Of a stretch of 64,000 nucleotides of DNA, positions 25,881-35,249 are shown piece by piece. Each line of letters starts with the position of its first letter. The stretch's first letter is position 1. The position numbers and the translations under genes are program-made. Below the pieces are notes generated by a model, which searched no databases, was not told the origin of the DNA, and saw only the letters and a program-made list of their open reading frames with translations. This DNA comes from Nocardia cyriacigeorgica. Lineage in GTDB: Bacteria > Actinomycetota > Actinomycetes > Mycobacteriales > Mycobacteriaceae. The DNA is taken from positions 1-64,000 of the forward strand of contig NZ_JAAGUY010000027.1 of assembly GCF_010868145.1 (NCBI RefSeq), written 5' to 3'.

Positions 25881-25899
25881 CGATGCTGCACGGGCATCG
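25881..25899. terminator. Small hairpin after kstR
   Basis: CGATGC and GCATCG pair across a 7-base loop six bases after the kstR stop. No T-run follows. Weak but well placed to end the kstR transcript. Confidence 0.4.
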
Positions 25900-25982
25900 C
25901 CGCGTGACGGTGATGAGAATTCAACCCAGTATTGTCATGCGCGCCCCCTGAAAAAAACTCCTCCGTCCATAAGGTTGGATGC

Positions 25983-28556
25983 GTGAGCGCACAGGATCTG
26001 CCACTGGAACTTCGCCGTGCATTGTCGACAGTCGCGCGGGTGCCACGACTTCTGGTCGCATCGGATTACGACGGGACGATCGCCCCCATCGTGTCCGATC
26101 CGGCGAAGGCGTACCCGCACGGCGAGTCGGTCCGCGCATTACGCGCGCTGGCCGGATTGTCGGGCACCACGGCCGCCGTCATCTCCGGCCGAGCGCTGCG
26201 AGATCTCGCGGCGCTCTCACGGCTGCCCGTCGAGGTGCAGCTCATCGGTAGCCACGGCTCCGAATTCGATGTCGGCTTCGTGCACGCCATCGATAACGAC
26301 GCCAAACAACTGCTGCAAGAACTGACCACCGCACTGACCCAGATCTCCGCCGAGAATCCGGGCGTGACGGTCGAGACCAAGCCGGCCAGTATCGCGTTGC
26401 ACGTGCGCAACGCGGGCCCGGAGATCGGCCGGCGCGCGCTGAACCAGGTCCGCCAGGGCCCGGCCTGCTGGGTCGGGGTTCAGGTGACCGAGGGCAAGGC
26501 CGTCATCGAGCTGGCCGTCATCCCCACCGACAAGGGCAGCGCCCTCGACACCATCCGGCATCAGGAAGGCGCGTCGGCGGCGGTGTTCTTCGGCGACGAC
26601 GTCACCGATGAGAAGGCCTTTCGCATGCTGTCGGGCCCGGATGTCGGCATCAAGGTCGGCGAGGGTGAGAGCCTGGCCAAGTACCGGGTGCCCAATACCG
26701 AGTCCGTCTCGTATGCGCTTGCCTTCCTGCTGGAGGAGCGCCGTACCTGGCTCGCGGGCGCCAGCGCGCCCCGCATCGAACGGCTGAGCATGCTGTCGAG
26801 CCCGCGCTCGGTGGCGCTGCTGACCCCCGACGCGACCGTCACCTGGTTCTGCCATCCCGAACCTGATTCGGCGGCGGTCTTCGCCCACCTGCTCGGCGGC
26901 CCGCAGGCCGGGCATTTCAGCGTCGCGCCGGAACGTCCGGGGCTACCGCTGTCGCAGCGCTACATCGACGGCACCATGACCGTCGAAACCCGTTGGGCCA
27001 AGCTGCAAGTGGTCGACTACCTGCCGCACGATGTGGCGCCCGACCGCACCGATCTGACCCGCGTCATCACCGGTGACACCAGGGCCGTGGTGACCTTCGC
27101 GCCGCGTCCGGAATTCGGGCAGGTGCCGGTCACCATCGAGGCCGAGCCGAACGGTCTGCGGGTGCGCGGCACCAACGACCCGACCGTACTGCGCTCCCCC
27201 GGCGTCGAATGGCAGATCAAGACCGACGGCGTGCACAGCTCCGCGACCGCCGTCATCGACCCGTCGCAGGGGCCGGTCGTGCTGGAACTGCGGTGCGGCA
27301 CACCCGATCTCGCGCCCGCGATGACGAGCGAACCGGAGCGCAGGCGTATCGCCGAGAGCTACTGGTCGACATGGGCGGCCGGGCTCGAGTTGCCGCCGCT
27401 CAAGCCGGATCTGATGAAGCGGTCCGCGCTGACGTTGCGCGGTCTGGTGCACGCACCGTCCGGTTCCATTCTGGCCGCGGCCACCACCTCGCTGCCCGAG
27501 GACATCGGCGGCGTCCGCAACTGGGACTACCGCTACTGCTGGCTGCGCGATGCCTCGATGACGGCGTCGGCGCTGGTCTCGCTCGGCTCGCTGTACGAGG
27601 CCGAGGAATTCCTCGGCTGGGTGCATCGGGTGCTGGAGACGCTGCCCGGCCCCGAGCGCCTGCACCCGCTGTACACGCTCTACGGCGAGACGCTGCCACC
27701 CGAGGCCGTTATCGACCAGCTGCCCGGCTACGCCGGTTCGCGGCCGGTGCGTGTCGGCAACGCCGCGAACATGCAGGTGCAGCTCGACGTCTTCGGCCCG
27801 ATCGTCGACCTCATCGCCACGCTGGCACACGCCCGCGAGCAGAAGGGAATCAGCGATCCACGCCAGGCCCTGCCGGATCAGGACTGGGAGCTGGTCGACG
27901 CCATGGTGTCGGCCGTGCAGCGGCGTTGGCACGAACCCGACCACGGCATCTGGGAGATCCGCGGCAACCCGCGCCACCACGTGTACTCGAAGGTGATGGG
28001 CTGGCTGACCATCGACCGCGCGCTCACCCTCGCCCAGAAGTTCGATCGCCCGATCCATCCGGAATGGGCGGCGCTGCGCGACCAGATCGCCGACGAGGTC
28101 AAGACCAAGGGCTGGAACGACGATGTGCAGTCGTTCACGGCCGCCTACGACGGCACCGACCTGGATGCGGCCACCCTGCACATCGGGTTGAGCGGGCTGA
28201 TCGATCCCTCCGATCCGAGGTTCGCGGCGACCGTCGTGGCCACCGAGGCCGAGCTGCGCAGCGGATCCACCGTGTACCGGTACCACCACGACGACGGTCT
28301 GCCCGGCGGCGAGGGCGGATTCCATCTGTGCGCGGCCTGGCTGGTGGAGGCATACCTGTTGATCGGGAAGCGTTCCGATGCCGAGGCGCTGTTCGCCCAG
28401 CTCGTCGACGTAGCCGGGCCGACCGGCCTGTTGAGCGAAGAGTACGACCCGGTTGCCGAACGCTCGCTCGGCAACCATCCGCAGGCCTACAGCCACCTCG
28501 GTCTGCTGCGCTGCGCTCAACTGCTGAGCCAGCCGGTGGACGCGCTCGTCAGCTGA
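25983..28556 (+). CDS. otsB: Trehalose-6-phosphate phosphatase fused to a GH15 trehalase/glucoamylase-like domain
   Basis: 857 residues. Residues 1-270 are a HAD-type OtsB phosphatase: DYDGTIAPI near residue 27 (nucleophile Asp), AVISGR, IGSHGSEF and FFGDDVTDEKAF near 204. From about residue 285 a GH15 family domain follows: SVALLTPDATVTWFCHPEPDSAAVFAHLLGG, GGVRNWDYRYCWLRDASMT, WEIRGNPRHHVYSKVMGWLTIDRA, GLLSEEYDP and NHPQAYSHLGLL. The glutamates in HGIWEIRG and LLSEEYDP fit the family's catalytic pair. Together it could convert trehalose 6-phosphate to trehalose and then to glucose on one chain. The GTG start follows AAGG. Confidence 0.88.
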   Translation: MSAQDLPLELRRALSTVARVPRLLVASDYDGTIAPIVSDPAKAYPHGESVRALRALAGLSGTTAAVISGRALRDLAALSRLPVEVQLIGSHGSEFDVGFVHAIDNDAKQLLQELTTALTQISAENPGVTVETKPASIALHVRNAGPEIGRRALNQVRQGPACWVGVQVTEGKAVIELAVIPTDKGSALDTIRHQEGASAAVFFGDDVTDEKAFRMLSGPDVGIKVGEGESLAKYRVPNTESVSYALAFLLEERRTWLAGASAPRIERLSMLSSPRSVALLTPDATVTWFCHPEPDSAAVFAHLLGGPQAGHFSVAPERPGLPLSQRYIDGTMTVETRWAKLQVVDYLPHDVAPDRTDLTRVITGDTRAVVTFAPRPEFGQVPVTIEAEPNGLRVRGTNDPTVLRSPGVEWQIKTDGVHSSATAVIDPSQGPVVLELRCGTPDLAPAMTSEPERRRIAESYWSTWAAGLELPPLKPDLMKRSALTLRGLVHAPSGSILAAATTSLPEDIGGVRNWDYRYCWLRDASMTASALVSLGSLYEAEEFLGWVHRVLETLPGPERLHPLYTLYGETLPPEAVIDQLPGYAGSRPVRVGNAANMQVQLDVFGPIVDLIATLAHAREQKGISDPRQALPDQDWELVDAMVSAVQRRWHEPDHGIWEIRGNPRHHVYSKVMGWLTIDRALTLAQKFDRPIHPEWAALRDQIADEVKTKGWNDDVQSFTAAYDGTDLDAATLHIGLSGLIDPSDPRFAATVVATEAELRSGSTVYRYHHDDGLPGGEGGFHLCAAWLVEAYLLIGKRSDAEALFAQLVDVAGPTGLLSEEYDPVAERSLGNHPQAYSHLGLLRCAQLLSQPVDALVS

Positions 28557-28564
28557 TCTGTCGT

Positions 28565-28613
28565 TCGGCCCACGTCGGTGGCCGGCTCCGCGCCGGTCGC
28601 TGACGTGGGCCGA
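28565..28613. terminator. Long hairpin after otsB fusion gene
   Basis: Arms TCGGCCCACGTC (28565-28576) and GACGTGGGCCGA (28602-28613) pair perfectly; an inner GCCGGC/GCCGGT stem lengthens the structure. It sits 8 bases after the stop codon. Confidence 0.75.
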
Positions 28614-28683
28614 TCCCCGTCGAGGGAACACAGATCACAGGGATTCGGTTCGTATCCGCAGAATCGCCCTGATAAAGTAAAAC

Positions 28684-28700
28684 GGGAACGATTTCCATTA
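28684..28700. promoter_or_regulatory. Zur-like box
   Basis: The bases from 28683 (CGGGAACGATTTCCATTA) match an actinobacterial Zur-type box TGAAAACGATTTTCATTA at 14 of 18 positions, about 20 bases before the start of the zinc-type ABC operon. I rely on memory of the consensus, so this is tentative. Confidence 0.45.
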
Positions 28701-28718
28701 AGCTTTCCGGGAGCCCGC

Positions 28719-29612
28719 GTGAGAACCAGATTTGCCACCACCTTCGCAACGGTCGCGGCGGGTCTGGCTACCACGCTGAGCCTCACCGCGTGCGGCAGCG
28801 CCGCCGACGGCACCTCCGGTAAGCCGTCTGTGGTCGCCTCCACGAACGTCTGGGGCGATATCGCGGCGACCGTCGCCGGTCCGGATGCCGCGGTCGAATC
28901 GATCATCACCGATCCCGCCGCCGACCCGCATTCACATGAGACGTCAGCCGTGGAATCGGCCAAGATCATGGACGCCGACCTGGTCGTCTACAACGGCGGC
29001 GGCTACGACGAATTCATGGAAAAGGCCGTGGCGGGCAAGGACAAGCGCGCCGTCGACGCCTTCGCCTCCCGCGCCGACGACATCCGCGACGATGACAACG
29101 AGCACGTCTGGTACGACGTCGACACCGTCGCTGTGGTCGCCGACAAGATCGCGGCGGCCCTCGGCGAGATCGATCCCGAGCACGCCACCGCCTACACCGA
29201 TCGGGCCGCGGCGCTGCGGGACCAGCTCAACAGCATCCGCTCCTACACCACGCCGTTCGCCACCTCTGACCCCGGCACACCGATCATGCAGACCGAACCG
29301 CTCGCGCACTATCTGCTGCTCGACGCGGGCACCGAGGATCTCACCCCGCGCGAATACCAGGAAGCGATCGAGCAGGAAACCGACCCGGCTCCGGCCGCGG
29401 TGGCCGCAGCCCGCGATCTGGTGACGAACAAGCAGGTCCGTTTGATGGTCTACAACGTCCAGACCGAGGACAAGACCAGCAAGGAACTGCGCGCCCAGGC
29501 CGAGGCGGCGGGAATTCCGGTGGTCGAGGTGACCGAAACCCTTCCGGCCGGTGTCGATTACGTCACCTGGCAGACCGCCAATGCCCGCGCCATCGCCTCG
29601 GCAGTGGACTGA
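28719..29612 (+). CDS. znuA: ZnuA-like metal ABC transporter substrate-binding lipoprotein
   Basis: 297 residues. The N-terminus (FATTFATVAAGLATTLSLTACGS) is a lipoprotein signal with lipobox LTAC. The mature part is a cluster A-I metal-binding protein: VVASTNVWGDIAATVAG, DPAADPHSHETSAVESAKIMDADLVVYNGGGYDEFM, NEHVWYDVDTVAVVADKIAAAL, QTEPLAHYLLLDAG and VYNVQTEDKTSKELRAQA. The His residues in DPHSHE and NEHVWYD are candidate metal ligands; the long His-rich loop of typical ZnuA is missing. GTG start with GGGAG. Zinc is favoured over manganese by the Zur-like box upstream, but this is inference. Confidence 0.85.
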   Translation: MRTRFATTFATVAAGLATTLSLTACGSAADGTSGKPSVVASTNVWGDIAATVAGPDAAVESIITDPAADPHSHETSAVESAKIMDADLVVYNGGGYDEFMEKAVAGKDKRAVDAFASRADDIRDDDNEHVWYDVDTVAVVADKIAAALGEIDPEHATAYTDRAAALRDQLNSIRSYTTPFATSDPGTPIMQTEPLAHYLLLDAGTEDLTPREYQEAIEQETDPAPAAVAAARDLVTNKQVRLMVYNVQTEDKTSKELRAQAEAAGIPVVEVTETLPAGVDYVTWQTANARAIASAVD

Positions 29613-29616
29613 CGCC

Positions 29617-30741
29617 ATGGGAACCGAACGCCGGATCGTGCAGGTCGATCACGTGGGTGTGGAGGAACCGGAGCTGTCCGGAGCCTCCGATGGGTCTGCG
29701 CTGCCCGCGGCGCCCGACAGCACTGCGATTGCCGACGACGCCGCGCCTGCCGCCGACCACATCGGCCGGACCGGCGGCGCGGGGCCGAGTGCCGCGTCAG
29801 GGACTACGCGGAGTCTCGATGGGCCGAGCCGGCCGACCTCCGCCGAACCGAGTACCGCGAACGAATCCGAGGGTGTGGCAGCGCATTCCCGAGTACCCGC
29901 TATCACACTTGATTCCGCGCGACTGTCGTTCGGTGATCGAACGTTGTGGCAGGGACTCGATCTCGAGGTCTCGCCCGGTGAGTTCATCGCGATCCTCGGG
30001 CCGAACGGGTCCGGGAAGACGTCATTGCTGAAGGTGCTGCTCGGGCAGCTCGGGTTGAGTTCCGGCACCGCCGAAATCGCCGGGGTGCCCGCGCGGGCGG
30101 GGCATCCGGATATCGGCTATATCCCGCAGCAGAAGACCATCGACGCCGGGGTGCAGTTGCGCGGCACCGATCTGGTCGGGCTCGGGGTGGACGGGCATCG
30201 CTGGGGGCTCGGCTGGCGTAGTCGCCGCGAGCGCAACCGCAAGGTCGCGGCGGCAGTCGCCGATGTGGGGGCGCAAGCGTTCGCCGACGCGCCGCTGGAG
30301 AGCATGTCCGGTGGTGAGCAGCAGCGGCTGCGGGTGGCGCAGGCGCTGGTCGGCGACCCGCAGGTGCTGCTGTGCGACGAACCGCTACTGAGCCTGGATC
30401 TGGCCAATCAGCGACTGGTGTCGGAGCTGATCGACCGCCGCCGACGCACCCACGACACCGCCGTATTGTTCGTGACCCACGAGATCAACCCGATCCTGCC
30501 GCTGGTGGACCGGGTGCTCTACCTGGTGGACGGCAAATTCCGGATCGGCACACCGGACGAGGTGATGACCTCGGACGTGCTCTCGGAGCTGTACCAGACC
30601 GAGGTGGATGTGCTTCGGGTGCGCGGGCGGCTGGTCGTCGTGGGGACCGGGGACACGATGGATGCGCTCGGGGCGGCTGGGGCGCACTGCCATGGCGAGC
30701 CCGGGACTCCGCACGCCAGGCCGAGTGAGGTGCGGGCGTGA
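29617..30741 (+). CDS. znuC: ZnuC-like metal ABC transporter ATP-binding protein
   Basis: 374 residues. The ABC domain has Walker A GPNGSGKTSLLK near residue 127, Q-loop YIPQQKTIDAG, signature MSGGEQQRLRVAQAL, Walker B VLLCDEPLLSLDL and H-loop FVTHEINPI. The first ~90 residues are low-complexity Ala/Asp/Ser/Thr and unlike the family. A GTG at 29875 would remove 86 residues and give a standard 288-residue protein, so the annotated start is uncertain. The stop overlaps the permease start by 4 bases. It energises metal import with the flanking binding protein and permease. Confidence 0.87.
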   Translation: MGTERRIVQVDHVGVEEPELSGASDGSALPAAPDSTAIADDAAPAADHIGRTGGAGPSAASGTTRSLDGPSRPTSAEPSTANESEGVAAHSRVPAITLDSARLSFGDRTLWQGLDLEVSPGEFIAILGPNGSGKTSLLKVLLGQLGLSSGTAEIAGVPARAGHPDIGYIPQQKTIDAGVQLRGTDLVGLGVDGHRWGLGWRSRRERNRKVAAAVADVGAQAFADAPLESMSGGEQQRLRVAQALVGDPQVLLCDEPLLSLDLANQRLVSELIDRRRRTHDTAVLFVTHEINPILPLVDRVLYLVDGKFRIGTPDEVMTSDVLSELYQTEVDVLRVRGRLVVVGTGDTMDALGAAGAHCHGEPGTPHARPSEVRA

Positions 30742-31649
30742 ACGAGAAACTCGCCGAGGTGGTCTCGAAGATGTTCGACTTCGACACCACCATCGACCTA
30801 CTGGCCTACGACTTCGTGCAACAGGCCGTCCTGGCGGCGGCGCTGCTCGGGCTGCTTGCCGGCGTGATCGGGCCGTTGATCATCAGCAGGCAGATGTCGT
30901 TCGCGGTGCACGGCACCAGCGAACTGTCGCTGACCGGTGCGGCGGCGGCACTGCTCGCCGGAATCGGAGTCGGGCTGGGTGCGATCGCCGGATCGGTGGT
31001 CGCGGCGGTGCTGTTCGGTGTTCTCGGAACCAAAGCCAGGGAACGCGATTCAGTGATCGCGGTCGTGCTCTCGTTCGGTCTCGGGCTCTCGGTGCTGTTC
31101 CTGTGGTTGGGTCCCGACCGTGCCGGATCGAAGTTCTCCCTGCTGACCGGGCAGGTGGTCAGCGTCGGCAACAGCGGACTCGGCCTGCTGGCGTTCTGCA
31201 CCATCGGTGTGCTGGCGGTTCTCGCCTTCGTCTACCGGCCACTGCTGTTCGCCAGCTCGGACCCCGAGGTCGCGATCGCGCGCGGTGTTCCGGTGCGCGC
31301 ACTGTCCATCGTCTTCGCGGTGCTGCTCGGCATCACCGCCGCATTCGGCGTGCAGATCGTCGGCGCACTGCTTGTGCTGGCCCTGCTGATCACTCCGGCC
31401 GCCGCAGCGGCCCAACTCACCGCGAGTCCGGCCAAGGCGACTGTACTGACGGTGGTGTTCGCCGAGATCGCTGCGGTCGGCGGCATCCTGTTGTCGCTGG
31501 CGCCCGGCGTTCCGGTCTCCACCTTCGTCACCGGGCTCTCGTTCCTGATCTACGTGGTGTGCCGCGTGATCGGCACCCGCAGGCGTCGGACGGCGCGTGC
31601 GCCGAGATCGAGCGCGGCGACTCCGGTAGCCGTGACGCAAGGGGCTTGA
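30738..31649 (+). CDS. znuB: ZnuB-like metal ABC transporter permease
   Basis: 303 residues, about eight membrane helices. ABC-3 family: FVQQAVLAAALLGLLAGVIGPLIISRQMSFAVHGTSELSLTGAAAALL, GVLGTKARERDSVIAVVLSFGLGLSVLFLW, VAIARGVPVRALSIVFAVLLGITAAFGVQIVGALLVLALLITPAAAAAQL. Starts by 4-base overlap with znuC (ATGA-type), uses GTG. Forms the membrane channel of the importer. Confidence 0.9.
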   Translation: MNEKLAEVVSKMFDFDTTIDLLAYDFVQQAVLAAALLGLLAGVIGPLIISRQMSFAVHGTSELSLTGAAAALLAGIGVGLGAIAGSVVAAVLFGVLGTKARERDSVIAVVLSFGLGLSVLFLWLGPDRAGSKFSLLTGQVVSVGNSGLGLLAFCTIGVLAVLAFVYRPLLFASSDPEVAIARGVPVRALSIVFAVLLGITAAFGVQIVGALLVLALLITPAAAAAQLTASPAKATVLTVVFAEIAAVGGILLSLAPGVPVSTFVTGLSFLIYVVCRVIGTRRRRTARAPRSSAATPVAVTQGA

Positions 31650-31677
31650 CCCGCGGCATCCCGATCGCACCATCGAT

Positions 31678-31695
31678 TGAAGGCGCCCGCCTTCA
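31678..31695. terminator. Hairpin after the metal ABC operon
   Basis: TGAAGGC and GCCTTCA pair perfectly across a 4-base loop, 28 bases after the znuB stop. No T-run follows. Confidence 0.5.
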
Positions 31696-31756
31696 GTCTG
31701 GTCGCTGGGGTTTCGTATGCTCGTCACACCTGCCGCCGAACGAATGGTGACCACTG

Positions 31757-32929
<1,173 letters not shown>

Positions 32930-32981
32930 GCACCACGCCGAGCTCCCACCGGCCGGGGCACGGTCGTCTACGATCCAAGGC

Positions 32982-33791
32982 ATGAGTTCGGAATTGCTCG
33001 TCGATGTCTCCGCGGGCATCGCCGTCCTCACCCTGAATCGCCCCGCCAAGCAGAACGCCTTCACTCCGGCGATGATCGCCGAGCTGAGCGCGGCATTGCA
33101 GCGCTGCGATATCGAGGACGCCATCCGTGCCGTCATCATCACCGGCACCCCACCCGCGTTCTGCGCGGGCGCCGACCTGTCCGACCGGGTCGGCGAGGTC
33201 ACCGGCACCATCGATCCGCCGCCGTTCCGGGTGCGTAAGCCGGTGATCGCGGCGGTGAACGGACATGCTGTTGGGATCGGGCTGGCGTTGGCGCTGCAAT
33301 GCGATCTGCGGTACATGGCCGACGATGCGGTGTACGGGCTGAGTCAGGTCCGGCGCGGTGTCCTCGCCGACGGATACGCGCACTGGACGCTGCCCCGTCT
33401 TGCGGGCATCGCCAATGCCGCCGACATCATGCTGACCGGCCGCACCTTCGACGGCGACGAGGCCAAGGCGATGGGCCTGGCCAATGCCAGCCTGCCGGGT
33501 GCCGAGGTCCTGCCGACGGCACTTGCTGTCGCGCACGATATCGCCAATGGTTCGGCGCCGCTGACGGCCGCGCTGTCCAAGCGGCTGCTGTGGGAGGGCT
33601 TGGATATGACGCCGTCGGTGGTCGGGCGGCTGGAATCGGAGCTGAACCAGCACGTCAGCAAGGGCATCGACGGCGGTGAGGCGATGGCGGCGTTCCGAGA
33701 ACGCCGCCATCCCGACTGGTCGGGTTCGGTCGCCGAAGAGTGGCCGGCCTGGGACCATCCGGACGAGCCGGAGCATCCGAGCCTGCACTGA
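32982..33791 (+). CDS. Enoyl-CoA hydratase/isomerase family protein
   Basis: 269 residues. Crotonase fold: ISVLTLNRP-type N-terminus (IAVLTLNRPAKQNAFTPAMIAEL), oxyanion hole AFCAGADLS, and VNGHAVGIGLALALQCDLRYMADDAVYGLSQVRRGVLADG. The usual Glu of active hydratases in the second helix region is replaced by Gln/Val in SQVRRGVL, and the second position is Asp-Gly (LADGY); it may be an isomerase or other crotonase rather than a standard hydratase. The C-terminus ends in an Asp/Glu/His-rich tail. Probably cotranscribed with the upstream acyl-CoA dehydrogenase. Confidence 0.85.
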   Translation: MSSELLVDVSAGIAVLTLNRPAKQNAFTPAMIAELSAALQRCDIEDAIRAVIITGTPPAFCAGADLSDRVGEVTGTIDPPPFRVRKPVIAAVNGHAVGIGLALALQCDLRYMADDAVYGLSQVRRGVLADGYAHWTLPRLAGIANAADIMLTGRTFDGDEAKAMGLANASLPGAEVLPTALAVAHDIANGSAPLTAALSKRLLWEGLDMTPSVVGRLESELNQHVSKGIDGGEAMAAFRERRHPDWSGSVAEEWPAWDHPDEPEHPSLH

Positions 33792-33862
33792 GCGCTAGGC
33801 GTACCTCCGCATGCGCTGCGGCCGTGCGCAGCCTGCGAACTGACTGCGTCCGGCTGCGTCCG
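33789..33862. repeat. Intergenic repeat, copy A
   Basis: About 70 bases that fill the gap between two convergent 3' ends and match copy B at 59154-59231. Shared blocks are GCGTACCTCCGC, TGCGCTGCGGCC, TGCGCAG, then after a 10-base spacer GACT-CGTCCGGC. The element contains a TGCGC/GCGCA dyad and could fold as an RNA hairpin. It looks like a REP-type extragenic repeat. Confidence 0.7.
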
Positions 33863-34141
33863 TTACGCGTTTCCGCCGATCATGACCAGCAGGAACAGCA
33901 ACGCCCAGATGATCATCATGATGGTGCCGATGACGCCGAGGATGTAGCCGATCATCACCTGAGCACGACCACTCAACGCACCACCGGAGGCATTGATCTG
34001 GTCCAGTGCCTGCTTGCCCAGCGCCCAGGCCACCGGCCCGAGAACCCCGCAGCACATCAAACTCACAACGCCGAGGACCAACACCAGCGTCGCCCGCGGA
34101 TGCTCGATCGTCTGACCGATGGGCTGATTGGGTATCACCAC
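33863..34141 (-). CDS. Small DUF4190-like membrane protein
   Basis: 92 residues. Two membrane helices (ATLVLVLGVVSLMCCGVLGPVAWALG and GYILGVIGTIMMIIWALLFLLVMIGG) flank a short loop with GKQALDQINASGG, the DUF4190 layout. The function of the family is unknown. The start is placed at GTG 34141 because TACAAT lies seven bases before it with no Shine-Dalgarno sequence, as for leaderless transcripts; GTG 34138 is an equal alternative. A longer frame upstream is Arg-rich and not credible. Confidence 0.72.
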   Translation of the reverse strand: MVIPNQPIGQTIEHPRATLVLVLGVVSLMCCGVLGPVAWALGKQALDQINASGGALSGRAQVMIGYILGVIGTIMMIIWALLFLLVMIGGNA

Positions 34142-34148
34142 GAGCCGA

Positions 34149-34154
34149 ATTGTA
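34149..34154 (-). promoter_or_regulatory. -10 element of a leaderless DUF4190 transcript
   Basis: TACAAT lies 7 bases before the GTG start codon. That spacing places the transcription start on or next to the start codon. No convincing -35 is seen. Confidence 0.45.
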
Positions 34155-34277
34155 CGGGGGTAGAGCGCATTTCTCCGTCGGCGCTCCGCGTTTCGTCTCG
34201 ATCGACGAGCAGGCGCGGCGTGTCGCGCGGAGTCGGCGACCGATCGTGAGCCGGGCGAACCCGGCCGCACAATGGAT

Positions 34278-35249
34278 TCAGACCCGCCGCTGACGAGCGA
34301 CTTCCGCGAGAACGACGCCCGCGGCCACCGAGGCGTTCAGCGATTCCACCGGGCCCGCCATCGGGATGCTCAAGATGGAGTCACAGCTCTCCCGAACCAG
34401 GCGGGACAGGCCCTTGCCCTCCGAGCCGACCACGACGACCGTCGGGGCCGTACCGTCGAACTCGTCGAGGGTGGTGTCGCCGCCCGCGTCGAGGCCGACG
34501 ATCTGGTACCCCTTGGCCGCGAAGTCCTTCAGCGTGCGAGTCAGGTTCGTGGCACGGGCGACGGGCAGCCGGGCCGCAGCGCCGGCGCTGGTACGCCACG
34601 CCACCGCGGTGACGCTCGCGCTGCGCCGCTGCGGGATCACCACACCCTGTCCACCGAAGGCCGCGACCGAGCGGATCACCGCACCCAGGTTGCGCGGATC
34701 GGAGATGTTGTCCAGCGCGACGAGCAGTGCGGGCTGACCCGAACCGCGCACACCCTCGACCAGATCGTCGGGGTGGGCGTAGCGGTAGGGCGGCACCTGC
34801 AAGGCGAGACCCTGATGCAAACCGTTGGCGCTGAGCCGATCCAGATCGGTGCGCGGCACTTCCAGAATGGAGATGCCCGCGTCGGCTGCCATCCGGACGC
34901 TCTCGGTCAGCCGCTCGTCGTTTTCGGTACCTACCGCCACATACAGCGCCGTGGCGGGCACGCCTGCGCGCAGACATTCGACGACCGGGTTGCGGCCGAG
35001 CACCATCTCCGGCCCGTCATCGGTCTTGCGCCCGGCCGGACGGGTCTGACGGCCACCCGAACCACCCTGCGCCGCTTTGGCTTTCGCCGCAGCGCGCTTG
35101 GCTGCCGGATGGTACTTGCGCGCCTCCGCGGGCGGGGTCGCACCCCTGCCCTCGAGTCCGCGCCTGCGCTTGCCGCCGGAACCGACAACCTGGCCCTTCT
35201 TGGTTCCGCCCTTGCGGATAGCGCCTCGGCGCTGCGAATTGCCTGCCAT
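34278..35249 (-). CDS. rlmB: 23S rRNA 2'-O-methyltransferase, TrmH/RlmB family
   Basis: 323 residues. A basic N-terminal extension (about 80 residues, Lys/Arg/Gly-rich) precedes the SpoU substrate-binding domain (MVLGRNPVVECLRAGVPATALYVAVG) and the knotted methyltransferase domain with the three SpoU motifs: LVALDNISDPRNLGAVIRSVAAFGGQGVVIP, VVVGSEGKGLSRLVRESCD and IPMAGPVESLNASVAAGVVLAEVARQR. Acts on 23S rRNA by family. The ATG overlaps the cysS stop (TGATG), so the genes are coupled, the same order as Rv3579c-Rv3580c. Confidence 0.92.
   Translation of the reverse strand: MAGNSQRRGAIRKGGTKKGQVVGSGGKRRRGLEGRGATPPAEARKYHPAAKRAAAKAKAAQGGSGGRQTRPAGRKTDDGPEMVLGRNPVVECLRAGVPATALYVAVGTENDERLTESVRMAADAGISILEVPRTDLDRLSANGLHQGLALQVPPYRYAHPDDLVEGVRGSGQPALLVALDNISDPRNLGAVIRSVAAFGGQGVVIPQRRSASVTAVAWRTSAGAAARLPVARATNLTRTLKDFAAKGYQIVGLDAGGDTTLDEFDGTAPTVVVVGSEGKGLSRLVRESCDSILSIPMAGPVESLNASVAAGVVLAEVARQRRV

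Noticed and set aside
26943..28631. 562-codon minus-strand frame opposite the trehalose gene
   Set aside because: No domain or RBS; antisense shadow of an intact fusion gene.
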